DNA of 64,000 nt from Tetradesmus obliquus (Eukaryota; Chlorophyta; Chlorophyceae; Sphaeropleales; Scenedesmaceae), in assembly GCA_030272155.1 (NCBI GenBank), contig CP126195.1, positions 5,563,001 to 5,627,000 on the forward strand. The letters run 5' to 3'. A program made the translations under genes and the position numbers. The notes under the pieces are model-generated. The model searched no databases. It saw only the letters and a list, made by a program, of their open reading frames with translations, and was not told the origin of the DNA. Position 1 is the first letter of the stretch; each line of letters starts with the position of its first letter. Shown piece by piece: positions 30,625 to 41,824 of this stretch.

Positions 30625-31115
30625 TGCCACGTTCATTGCTGTCATTGCATGGCGGCCACTCAGCACACCATTGCGATGTGGACTGCAAAACAGTACTGCA
30701 ATAGTTTGGTACAACATGCTTTTGTTGCTGCACCTGTCGCTGCTGGGCCTGCTGAGCAACCTGGCGCTGCTTGTGGCGCATGGCATGGTGTACTGGCTGC
30801 TGCCGATGGGGCCGGACGATGGCAAATTTGATGCATTCTATCCATTGGCTCCATCTTTGTGATGCCATGTTGATTGCTGTCTTTGTGGGGCGGCCACTTA
30901 TCATACCATTGCGATGTGGACTGCAAAACAGTAGGGCAAAAGTTTGGTTCATTATGCTTTCATCGCTGCACCCGTTGCTGCTGGGCCTGCTGAGCAATGT
31001 GGCGCTGCTTGTGGCGCATGGCGTGGTGTACTGGCTGCTGCCAATGGTGCTGGATGATGGCGATTTTGATGCATTCTATCCACTGGCTCCAGCTGCTTGA
31101 TGTGGACTGTGCTGC
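30487..31115 (+). repeat. Triple tandem of the membrane-protein C-terminal coding block (about 239-bp unit)
   Basis: The block encoding LHLSLLGLLSNLAMLAAHGV and VYWLLPMVLNDGDFDAFYPL, with its stop, is present three times with starts at about 30490, 30730 and 30968. Copies 2 and 3 remain open to their own stops (endings APSL and APAA). Differences are mainly conservative (NLAMLAAHG, NLALLVAHG, NVALLVAHG). The intervening sequence, including TTGCGATGTGGACTGCAAAA, is shared. Confidence 0.9.
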
Positions 31116-33780
31116 ATGTGAGATCCAGTGGCAGCAGCTGCCTGATGTGATTTATGCTGCATGTGGCTTGTGCACCCTTGCGATTAATTGTATGCAATGC
31201 TGCATGCACTGCATTCTGAAAAAATGCAACCCAGAAACATTTCTTGCTGTGGGACGGAAGCCATGGATGCGGCTTGTGCACCCTTGCCACTCACTGCATG
31301 CAATGCTGCATGCACTGCGATATAAAACAATGCAGTTCAAAAACAATGCATGCTGTGGGACACATGCCTGCTGTGGCTGCGAGCCCAGTAAGGCGTCTTA
31401 CAGCCCAAAAGAAGGTGTGAAGATTGACTACGTGTGTGGTCTGTGCTTGGTGTAGCATTGCTGTGCTTGAGAATATGTCTTGAGCAGGACACAGCGGGTC
31501 ATAGGACTGTGTATATGCACCTGGCACAGCAGGTTTCAAAACACAGGGTTTGTGGTCTGCTGCTGAGGACTGGGGGTTGTGTTGGAGGCAGCAGCTGCAT
31601 TGAGTGGGTGGTGCAACTGTGGTTCGATTTTGCAAAGAGCCTCAGCAAACATGCAGCAGCTCTGAGTCCTGTGAAGCGTGCAGTGGCGCAAGTAGTGCTG
31701 CCTGTATGTACGCCCTGCTGGTGCCGCTAGGGTCAGGTGCGGGTGATTCGTCAGGTATGTGCGCTACAGTTGAACCGTCTATGGAATGGCACATTTAGAA
31801 AACGGTGCTGCATCATGCACGCATTGCATAGCACACATGGGTGCTGCATGCTTGGCGGGGTACGTTTGCCTAGTAGAACTTTAAAGCGCCGCAGCAGCAT
31901 TACCTTGTGCACTGTACTTCGTCAACTGCAGCGAGTTGTGTGGATTATAATGGCCGGGCTGGCATATTGCTGCTGATCACGCTCATGTGATGTTGTGTGC
32001 GCTGTATTAAAATCTCAATGGGGTTCAGTGAACTTGCCCTCTCCTGCTGTGATGCTAGCAGTGCATGCAGTGTTGGGAGATTTAATTGATTGCTTACGGT
32101 GGGTACCAGTGTTTTCAGGGTTGGTGGTCAGGCGTGCAAGAAGGACGCTGATGCCTTTCACATGTCATGCAATCTGCATGGTTCACAAGCATTGATGTTT
32201 CTGCATGCATGCGCATGTCAGTGAAGGGATGATTGTGCTTGCATGAACAGGGCGCACCAACAGCTAGCAGCAGCAGTGGTCCAGGTATGGAAAAAGCATA
32301 GCAATTCTTTGCACGCATCATCTTAATTTGCTGGTGCGCAGCTCAGCATAATGATGCTGTACAGCAGTCAAGGGGTAGCACAAACAGCACGGAGGGCGCA
32401 TTGGGTGCATGGCTGGCGGTGGCTAGCACCCCTCACAGTGCACATGTCAGCTTACTATATAGTAATACATATCAGGGACTGCTGAAGGCTGCCAAATCCA
32501 ATCTTGCTGCAGGCATATGCGTGCGCTGCAATGATGCATCAGCGTTACTGAGGTTCTGCTGGCTTGAATGTGAAAAATGTGAGAACAAAAATGATTCCAG
32601 GGGCGGTGTTCTGCGGACCCTGCCGAAGGAGTGGGGCGGGCGCTGCCAGAGTGTTGTGTGCTGCATGTGTAGAACAGTGATTTGTGCTTGATTGCTGTTT
32701 TTTCGTCATGGTGGGGTCACTACCTGAACACTGCTTAGTGCGTGATTGCTGTCCTTGGCCGGTTTGACGCCGCCACTTGAACCCTGCTTCATGTGCTGCT
32801 AAATGTATCTAAGGACTCTGGTGGGGTTCAGCGGGCACAAACACCGTGCCGCATTGTACCTTGGGCTTGTTTGAACATGTGCATGGTGGCAGCCTTTGCA
32901 GTGCCACCAGGGGCATACAAACAGTGCTCCCAAGACATTGGTTGGTGTGCCTGACTTTGGCTTCTTGGCGTGGATGTTTTTGATGATTTGTGCCGCGCAG
33001 CAGCAGCAGCAGCAGCTCCTGCTGGCAATGCCACTAGAGACAGCTGGAGGCCCAATCCTTGTGTAGTCCTGTAGATGGCCTGGCATGCGACACCAACGAC
33101 CAAAAAGGAACGCTGTGCTGGTGGTTTTGTTTATCATCTGTGCTTTGAGGCTGCAGCAACCCAGCAAGCCGCCTGCAGCAGTGAAAGGGGGACCTTCTAG
33201 CCATGTGAGTACGCATTAATCTCCATGTTGCCTAATTTGTGACCTGTAACTATACTGAACGCTGGAAGATCTGCAGCTGCCCTTGTGGTCACCACACGGT
33301 GGCACTACTGCCCGGGGTAACACTGTTACCCATGACGATGATGGTGGCACTACTGCCCATGATGATGATGATGGCACTACTGCCCGGTGTGTGAGGGCCT
33401 TGTGGTGGCACCGCTGCATGTGTCCTTTTTCGCTCAAAATCCGGGTAACCAAAGCGAATAATGCTGGATGCTTGCAGGACGGCTACACCAAACTGGAGGC
33501 TGCACTTGATGTTTCCAGCTGAACTTCTGGGGTTGATGCTTGCAGGTGACTGAAGATGGTCATGGGAACATGCCAGATGGTCATGGAGACGGCGAGGTTC
33601 AGCCTAATCGTAGTAAGAAACAAACCATTGTACTATGGAAATGTCCGAACTGACCATCTAGCTGCTGGGGATCGTGTTTAGGCTCAACTTCCTGAGGCCA
33701 GCACCGTTGAGGCTTTTTCTGTGTGCATTTTCACTCACCAAAACAATGAAAAGAATCATTTATCGTTTTAGATCAGGCTT
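31116..33780. other. Intergenic, no gene recognised
   Basis: No conserved coding was seen. It contains a diverged direct repeat of about 110 bp (GGCTTGTGCACCCTTGC at about 31163 and 31270, each followed by GCAATGCTGCATGCACTGC) and a short repeat of GGTGGCACTACTGCCC units with GATGAT runs at about 33295-33385. Confidence 0.5.
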
Positions 33781-33817
33781 AGAAAATGCATTTGCCTTTT
33801 ACAGGCGCGCAGCTTCC

Positions 33818-33853
33818 GTTACGATCGTCGTAACGTGACGGTCACGGCGTTAC
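33818..33853. promoter_or_regulatory. Nested TGACG palindromes
   Basis: GTTACGATCGTCGTAAC (33818-33834) and CGTGACGGTCACG (33834-33846) are back-to-back palindromes, the second set inside a longer imperfect one (33830-33853). TGACG half-sites are bZIP/CREB-type binding cores. They lie about 70-100 bp upstream of a TATA box and so are likely operator-type sites. The binding factor is an inference. Confidence 0.5.
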
Positions 33854-33917
33854 TGTTCGTGTCCACTTCCTTCCCATTATAAGGCCTTGATGCTGATAAG
33901 AACCGCTTATTCATGTC

Positions 33918-33925
33918 TATAAATA
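33918..33925 (+). promoter_or_regulatory. TATA box TATAAATA
   Basis: This is a canonical TATA element in an AT-richer stretch (about 33600-34060) upstream of the small gene at 34250. The predicted transcript start is near 33950. A plausible 5' intron follows (donor GTGGGT near 33974, acceptor TTCTGCAG ending at 34223). Confidence 0.5.
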
Positions 33926-34249
33926 CTCGTATAGCTCAAGAACAATCACTCATTCCAAGCATCGGAGTTGCCAGGTGGGTCGGTGAAACAGCACTCTCCT
34001 GTTCAGCGAATGCTTTGAAGGCACAAAAACATCGCTGATCGAGACATTTTCGCTGTATAGCTGCAATTTTTGGAGGAAAACAAGGCTTCAATGCGACGAT
34101 CGGTTGAACCAACACATGCACGTTGCTCGACAGTACTGTACGTGCAAGTATCTGCGTGTGCAACCAGAGGAAAGCATCATGACCCACATTTCACTTACAC
34201 ATCTATTTTGTTGCCTTCTGCAGGCTTCGAACACCATTCAACGCACAAG

Positions 34250-34555
34250 ATGCTCCCAGGTGCCCATGCCCCTGCTGCGGATGCAGCACAGCAGACCCAG
34301 ATGGCTGCCATGAGGGCGCAGCTGCTGCTGCAGCTTTTTGGCAGGCTGAAGGCAAGGCTGGAGAACGCTGCTGCTGCTCAGGAAGAAATGGGCGAAGAAA
34401 TGGCACTTGGCAACAACCCGATTGCAGCGGCGCTGGACGATGCTGCTGTTGCTGCTGAGCTGGCGCAGCTGGCTGGAGATGATAATACTATCTTCCAAGA
34501 TCTGGCTATTGCCTTGAATGCCGTGCAGCAGGCTGGTGTTCAGCAGCAGCAGTAG
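34250..34555 (+). CDS. Small helical protein, unknown
   Basis: This is a 101-residue open frame starting MLPGAHAPAADAAQQTQ. It is rich in Ala, Leu, Gln and Glu with amphipathic-helix patterning (RAQLLLQLFGRLKARLENAA, then EEMGEEMALGNNPIAAALDD and LAQLAGDDNTIFQDLAIALN) and ends in four Gln. It has no signal peptide, Cys or transmembrane segment. I do not recognise it. It is supported by codon patterning, an upstream TATA box and a good acceptor at 34223. The frame stays open upstream into the presumed intron, so the true start could be in an earlier exon. Confidence 0.5.
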   Translation: MLPGAHAPAADAAQQTQMAAMRAQLLLQLFGRLKARLENAAAAQEEMGEEMALGNNPIAAALDDAAVAAELAQLAGDDNTIFQDLAIALNAVQQAGVQQQQ

Positions 34556-37500
34556 GATCGGTCATCGCACGATTGGTCATAAATACCACCTGCTTCATCT
34601 GCGCCGCGAGCGACTCAAGGCCGCTGGGTGCACCCTATGTGGATGGCTGTTATGAAACTTCTTCGCTGGAGTTGAGAAGTCATGATGGTGCCTTATGATA
34701 ATATGATGGCCACTTCCAGCTTTTATTTTTGTTGCTGTGTTGGTAGTAGTGCTGTCTAGACACAGAGGCGTTGGTCCCGTTGCTGGTTGTGTCTTGACAG
34801 ATGAAGTGGTGACAGCAACAGCTGGCAGGCTCAAGGCAGCAACAGCATTAGCTGCATGGATAACCTGAGCAGGCTGTCAGAATGCCCTAGGGCTTGTGCT
34901 CAGTCAATGTGCACAACATAGAGCTCATACAACATATGATTTGGCTGTGCTGCATTCATCATGCATTGTGGAGGCCGCATGGTGGATGGGGCTTTGGTTG
35001 TGACTGCAACTAACAACAGTGACAGCATATGCTGCAGGTTCTGTGCAACAGGTCTGCATGTGCTGTGGTGCTTGGCTGTGGTGTATGCTGTGAGTCAAAA
35101 GATGTCAACATGGTGGGCCGTGGTGTTTGCAGGCAAACTATCTTATCTGCCTGGTGCTGTGTGTGGGAGTAAAACCAGTTTTCCGGGTGTGTGGATGCAA
35201 GGTGGTGCCGTGGAATGGCACGTGCATGTCAACGGGTCATGCAGGAAGCAGCAGGCAAACATCGGTGTTGTGCATCCAGCTGTCTTGCTGAGTCAGCGTG
35301 CCGCAAGCAGCAACAGCGCGTGCGCATTGTGGTGCAAGGTGCTTCTGCACCTGCAGCTGTTGTGTGCTCCTACGTGCTGCTTCAACTTGCTGTCCCAGGA
35401 ACACACGGAACAGCCGTGCATGTGGGGTGGAAGGGTGGGTGCATCTAAAGGAGCATCCAGGGTGTGGCTGGAACCAAACATCATGGTTTATCTGCAGCTC
35501 TGTGTGCTCGATTGGTGCATTTGCAAGGGAAATCATGTGTGTGCTGCACGCGGTGTTGCAGTTACGTGCAGCATCAAAGTGCTGGACTGTCACTGCGCAG
35601 CACAGCCATTATGACTGCATGCTGTCGACGTTACATGCATATGGGTGGAATGCCCAGACAAAAGAGGCATGCAATCATGGAGGGTGGTGACGATGCAGGG
35701 TGGGGCATGGTGCGGGGTGATTGACGTTCTGGGTGGTGCAGGGTGCAGAACAGTCAGGGTGGTGCAGGGTGCAGGGTGGTTGAAGTGCAAAGGCGTGCTG
35801 CCGTCTTGCTGCATGGGTGTATGGCAGGTGTATGTACCTTTTGACTGATGCATGCAGGCTGGTCCTGTGGTGCCGCTTGTGATGTTCCATGTCTCACCTG
35901 GCGTCTGCAGCAGTCACATGGAAACTTCGGGGCATGTGTGTTTTGCGGTTTTGCGCTCCTGTCATGTTCCATGCGCATGTGTGTTTGCATTTTGCACTCC
36001 TGCCATGTGTGCTCCACACTACTTGGGGAGCCATGCATGTGGTGGTGATGGTGGTGCTGCTGAGCACTGTCAGCGCACCAGGCCGGGTACTGCACCATCA
36101 TGATGAGGATGCCATCCAGTGGTAGTCATGAAAACTAGAAATGAAGATGAGTAGGCAGATGCAGTGGATGTTGGGACTGCATCCCCTCAGCACAGCCCAG
36201 CAGCTTGCTGCCTGGTGTCAGATACCCTGCACAACATCATCGTGCTCGTGTTGTTGGGCTGTTTTTGCTAAGGCTGGATCAGCGAGATGTCATTGATGAT
36301 GGTGGTAGTGGTGCCTGTACCACACAGCACTGGGCTTGGTGCATGTGCCGCATACACTTCAGTTATTCTTGAGGAAGGTTCTTAGGACGCTGGTGCTGCA
36401 ATGCACGAGCAGCCGTATTGGCTCTTGCTTGCGCTCCTGCAGGGCGCGGGGGTGATGACTTGATCTGTAACATACATGTTACATTTCTGTATCAAAGTGG
36501 TAGTACCACTGACTATAGATTGAGGGAAGGGGCAGATAGCAGTCGGTTCACTGCACCGCTTGCCATAGCTGCTGTAAAGGCAGAGTTTTCATTGTACAAC
36601 ATGTAAGCACGGCTGTGTGTTGCCATGTTGGTCAACGTTTGATTCAAGTAGGATACAGCCTTTCAGCGCCAGTGCCAGCTTTAGCCCACTGTACACTGTA
36701 AACTCTCCCTTTGCAACCGCGCTGCATGTCAGGCGGATTGACATTCAACATTGGTAGCGATGCTGCGACTGGCTGCCGCTAACAGTCGACACACATTGCA
36801 CAAATCGCGCTGCCTGCCAAGCGAGAGAAGTGTGGGCCGTCAGCGCCCCTAGCACCGGCAGGTATCAGCCAATACTGCACAGGTCACCACAGAACCGTGC
36901 CTGCATGCAGACCGAAAACAGATGAGGGAAGCGGCATGCATGCTTACCTGCCTGCCTGCCTGTCCACACATGCCTTTGTATGCGTTGGCTGCTACGCCAC
37001 TAGCCTGATGCGGCATTAACCAAACCGCTCCCACATTGCAGCTATGCGGCAACGAGGCAAGGTCAAGTAGGTGTTTACTCAAAGAGGAGCAAGGCAGTGA
37101 GCTCAGCAGTGGTGAATTCGACTTGCAGTGAGCCAGCATACACGCCAGCGGTTCCAGCCGTGGCCAACACTTGCCAACATCTGATCAGCACAACCGCAGC
37201 ATGTGCATCACAGGGGTGGGAGACAGGTACAGCATACTTGCTGCTTGCTAAGCAGCGGGGTGGGAGGCAGATACAGCATCATTACCAGGAACAAAAGCAC
37301 CGCCTGCCCGCGACCCCATCATCCAAGCAGCAAAGCAGCCTGCACTTACATCGCAGAGGATTCAAAGCACAGCCAGGCACATGGCTGCAGTGCGTATTTC
37401 ACGGTGCTAGTGCTACCAGCAGTGCTTCTAGTGCAAACTACACCGGCAGAGAGCATGCTGCCAAATTGAGACGGTGTCAAGTCTATGGTCAATCGCGCAG

Positions 37501-37557
37501 GCAACAGTGGCTAAGGCAAGATCAGCGATCAGCGAAGCGAATGAGAAGTACAACCAC
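34556..37557. other. Intergenic, no gene recognised
   Basis: Both strands were read for conserved protein and none was found. Short direct repeats of GGTGGTGCAGGGTGCAG lie at about 35730-35780, and AGCAGCGGGGTGGGAGGCAG-like duplications near 37210-37285. Confidence 0.5.
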
Positions 37558-39188
37558 TTATATGAGCGCGGCAGTCTTTGCTTTGGCAGCTGCTGCCATC
37601 CCTTTGCAGGAATGATCAAGAGTCGCAGTCAGGCTGGCCTGCACTGCTGCTGTTTGGTTTGACTGCAAGCTTTTGTGCCAAGGTCCACCACACTCAGTCT
37701 CTATCCTGCTGAAGGATGCCTTGGTGCCTCTTGCCGTTCCACAGCTGCAAGGTTCAGGGGTCCAACGGGACGGCGCTTGGCATGTGCAGTTGCTGCTGAC
37801 ACAGCTGGGAGCACATATGTCACCAACCACTCTGTAACTGCCTGCCACCCTGCGCCTCCTTCCGCTACATGTAAAGCTAGCTAGATCCCTGACCCGAACA
37901 TCTGGGTGGTTGGTGCTGCCGTTTATGTCAACCATGCTGTGAAAATCACGGCGCCTGCAATGTCTACTGTGCTTGTTCCACCGATGACCATTGCGACACC
38001 TTCATTGCCTTGGACACAGTTAGCCACACTGGCCAAAGTGACGTCACCATCCGACACTGTAGCACAGCTACGACAGTCCGAAGAGGGTCCGCTTGAAAGT
38101 ATTTTTGGTATGTGTTGTTGATGCAGGAAAACTTGGCACCCTTGACAATCATTGATGAGGCAGACAAGTAAACAGCGCTGCCACTGTTCGCTACAAACTC
38201 CGCACCTGCCAGTAATTGCAGCACTGAATGGTCATATGCATACAGCGCTGCGCCGCTGCAGGGAGCTACGTAGGCGTCAGCGTAAAGTGATCCACTGCCT
38301 GCTGTGTTGTTCACAAACGTCAGCCTGCCCTCCGCTGTGATGTTGCAGGCCGTCATGCACACAGCCCCGCCACCTGTGTGCCCGGACCAAAAACCTTCCC
38401 AGTCAGCAGCACTGTTGTCCGTGGACGTTGTGTCGCTTTGAAAGGTCATGTTAGCGACCGAGCAGCTAATGGCGCCTCCGAGGTGACCGCAGTTGGCTGC
38501 ATACAATGCATCCGTGATGTATTGCATGTTGCCTGAAAAGGATGCAGGGCCATGGAATGAGACGTCTGAGTAGACTGCACGCAAGCAGCCGCCACTGCCA
38601 CATGGTGAAAAGATATATGGATGTATTTCATTCAAGGCAACGGCCGCCTGACCAGAACCATTGCAAACAAATGAGCTTCCAAACACAGCGCTGGAGTTGT
38701 GAATGTCCATGGCAGCCTCTGGGTTATCACTGTTTCCCGACAATACCACACTGCTGCTGAAAAGAACGGTGCTGTTCATGATTGTCATCACCCCTTGCCT
38801 ATTTGCATACGCAGAGACATCTGCGTCGAACAACACTTTGGTATTGACTGCTGAGAAGGCACCGCTTGGCAAGTGAATGGCGTAATCCCAGTAGTCTACC
38901 ATCGATGGCATTGCTCCTTTTGGCTGTGTTCCACGTGCTCTAGGCAAGCTCCCGTTTACTGCATGTTGAGTATCCCTCTTTCCCAACTCCATGGTGGTGG
39001 CATTGTGCCCGCTGAATTTGCGGCCACTTTCCCCTGCTCTTAGAGCAGGAGGCGCCTGCCCTGTACTGCGGGAGTAAGGCTTGCTGTTGTGCGCAAAGTT
39101 TACAGGGCCTTCAAAGGATATGGTGATGGGAGCTTTGCCAGGGGGTGACGAACTGCACCAGGCACGTGCATGCTATTCAACTTGAATA

Positions 39189-39286
39189 CGATACTAAAGG
39201 ACGAGATCCTACATGTATGCCTTGCTGAGATGATGGGTTGGTTGTTCAGCAAGGCATACATGCAGGAAACTCGTCCTTTAGTATCG
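39189..39286. other. Near-perfect 40-nt-arm hairpin inside an intron
   Basis: The left arm 39189-39228 (CGATACTAAAGGACGAG ... CCTTGCTGA) pairs with the right arm 39246-39286, with one mismatch region and one base change; the loop is 17 nt (39229-39245). It lies in the unit 2 intron between about 39426 and 39154 of the minus-strand gene. It could be a pre-miRNA-like or hairpin small-RNA source, or a tiny foldback element. The sequence cannot separate these. Confidence 0.8.
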
Positions 39287-41732
39287 AAGACCGAACAAGC
39301 TTGCTGCAGCATACACAGCTCTTTTATGGCAACAACTTGCAGATTCTGGAGTCACTGTTAGCCCCACTTATTGTTGTCATGCAACCTCTCTCAGAGTTTA
39401 AGATGGTCTGCAGCACAGAAACACACACCTTGTAAGAGCCCCCCATTCATATGCAATGAACTTTGTATGTCCTGAGAAGATCGCTCCAGATGCAAGCGTA
39501 GTGAAGCCAGCGGCCCACCCACAACTTGTTGACTGGTTGCCATTTGTGTGCGGTTGGCTGTCATCGCACCAACAGTATGTCCAACAGCTGCCTGGGTTAC
39601 AGTCATACCCACACTCCACTGATGTGTCGTTGTTTTCCACAAACGCAGTGTCTTTGAACAAGAGCCATGCACCAACGTCGTCTACATTCAGCACAGCCGT
39701 AGGCGTGATGCGCCTGCAGTTGCAGAGGCAGTAAAGACGACAAACGCAACGCCATCGTTGGTGGGTTCCGCTGGAAGCTGTTGGTTTGTCAGCATACACG
39801 CTTGTGTCTTTGTTGAGCAACCACCAATCCGAATGGCATTGTCAAAGCTCAGTGCTGAAGGCCGCAACAGTTGTGTCAGCAGTGTCAACATGCATGCCTT
39901 CAGCAAGTAATCATTGCCTTATCGTGGCACGCATGTGTTGTGCAGCTGTCACGCACACATGTGGTGTTTGGACACATCTTTCACAGTTCAACCTACACAA
40001 AGCTGCATACCAGGTATGCTGCAGGTGGTAGTTGTGCTGCTGATGTATAAAGAGATGTATCAAGCAACTGCTTCCAAGAAAACCTACGTGAAGGTAACTC
40101 TCTCAGTCACAAGCGTGGCATGGTCTGCAGTGTCTGCAGCTTCTGCCCGGCTTTTCCAAACGACAATGCCGCCTCCACCCTTTGTTGCTGTGGGTTGTTC
40201 TGGGTCAATAGCTCCAGAGATCACAATGTCAGTCAGAAACAGTCCTCCACCGTACATGGCAAAGTGGAGATGCCCCTTGGTCGCATTCATGTCTCGAGGA
40301 GGCATCAGAACACTTGGCTTTCCCGCCTCTGCATGGCCCAGTATGCAGATCACCTGCCCTGCGCCCAACTCGATTGTGTTGTTCAGCGTGAAGTTGCCGG
40401 GCCCGAAGACATAGTTGCAGCCGGATGCAGCACCACAAGTTCCAAGGTGTTGTTCACCAAGACAGGGTCTGCAGCTGGGCAAGTGTACGAGTTGCATCCG
40501 GGGGACGTGCCAGAGTCGGCGTGGTCAGGCACTGGTGGCTGCCATATGCCGTTGGCACAAGTTGCCGACCATCCCCCACCCTGCAAGCACCCATTCCAGA
40601 TTATGCATGCCATGCGCGGCGCATGTGCGTGATTCTTTGGTGCAAAGCTTGATGACAGTCAGAAAGCCAGGGTGAGACTTATCTACTGGATTGAAAGCAG
40701 CTGCAGGGTACGACCATGGATCAGACCGCTGGGTGGTATGCGCCAACATAGCACATGTTGCAGTTGCCTTACCTTTTATTTGGAGCAGCTTCACCATTGC
40801 CCCTCTTGACCATCATGCCATGCTGCTGTACCGCAAAATCACAACGAATGATACAATATAATACTATACCATACACATACGGGGCTTAACCCGCCCCAGG
40901 CATTAGCCCAGCGAGCCGCTATTCCGCTCATGGGGGATAGTAGTAATCGCACCCAGTCCTTTCTTTGTTGTTTGGGCGATCACAATCACCTGCGCAAGTC
41001 CGTCAAATGCAAATGCATGAAAACATTGCACACGTTTCGCATGTGCATGCTGTGCTAACCTGGTATGGGGGACCTGAGCAGCTAGCCCAGCACTTGCTTT
41101 CAGGCAGGCCATGACACCCCTCCGGAGGCCAGGTGGCTCCCGCATCCAACACAGGGGCCGGCGTGCCATGACATGACCCCGCCATTAGAATACACTTTGA
41201 CGCTGTATCCTCCAGCACCCATGTTGGTTCGGCAGCCGCGTTGGTAGTGCAGATAGCACTTGGGTTTCCCCTGTACCCTGCAGCCACATTGCAGCCTGCT
41301 GTGCAGCTGCTGTTCATTGGAGCATCCTTGCACTTGTCAGGCCAAGGCAACGCCCCGAGCCCTGCAGCGGCCGGAAGGCCGGGACAGCGAGCTGCGAAGC
41401 ACGCTCGATGCAATGGTGACCATCCATCAGGTCTGCATTCAACCGCGGGCGTTCCCGTGTAGCCGCCAGTGGCATTGCACACTCCGATGCATACGTCGCC
41501 TGGCTGCGGCATTTTGCATTGTATGGTTGACGCCCATTTGATGTGTGGGGCCTTAGGAGGTGGTCCAACACACCCTGGCAGTACACACCACCACACCCGA
41601 CAACAGTAGGTTCAGGGCAATTTTGCGCACCAGGCACGGTTGATTGAGCCTGGTCTGCTGTAAGGATGTGAAATGCCACTCTGGGAATAAGCACGCACTA
41701 GCATGGCGTCAAGCTGTGATACAACAAAGCTT

Positions 41733-41824
41733 GTGGACCTGCGCAGGTCCACAATGCATGCATTACGTATGAAACTATCGCAGGCATGCCTTACGTATGA
41801 AACTATCGCAGGCATGCATTCGGT
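41733..41824. repeat. 20-bp perfect palindrome followed by a 28-bp direct repeat
   Basis: GTGGACCTGCGCAGGTCCAC (41733-41752) is a perfect palindrome. It is followed by two copies of TTACGTATGAAACTATCGCA plus GGCATGC (about 41765 and 41793). It lies in the intron joining unit 1 to unit 2. Confidence 0.85.
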
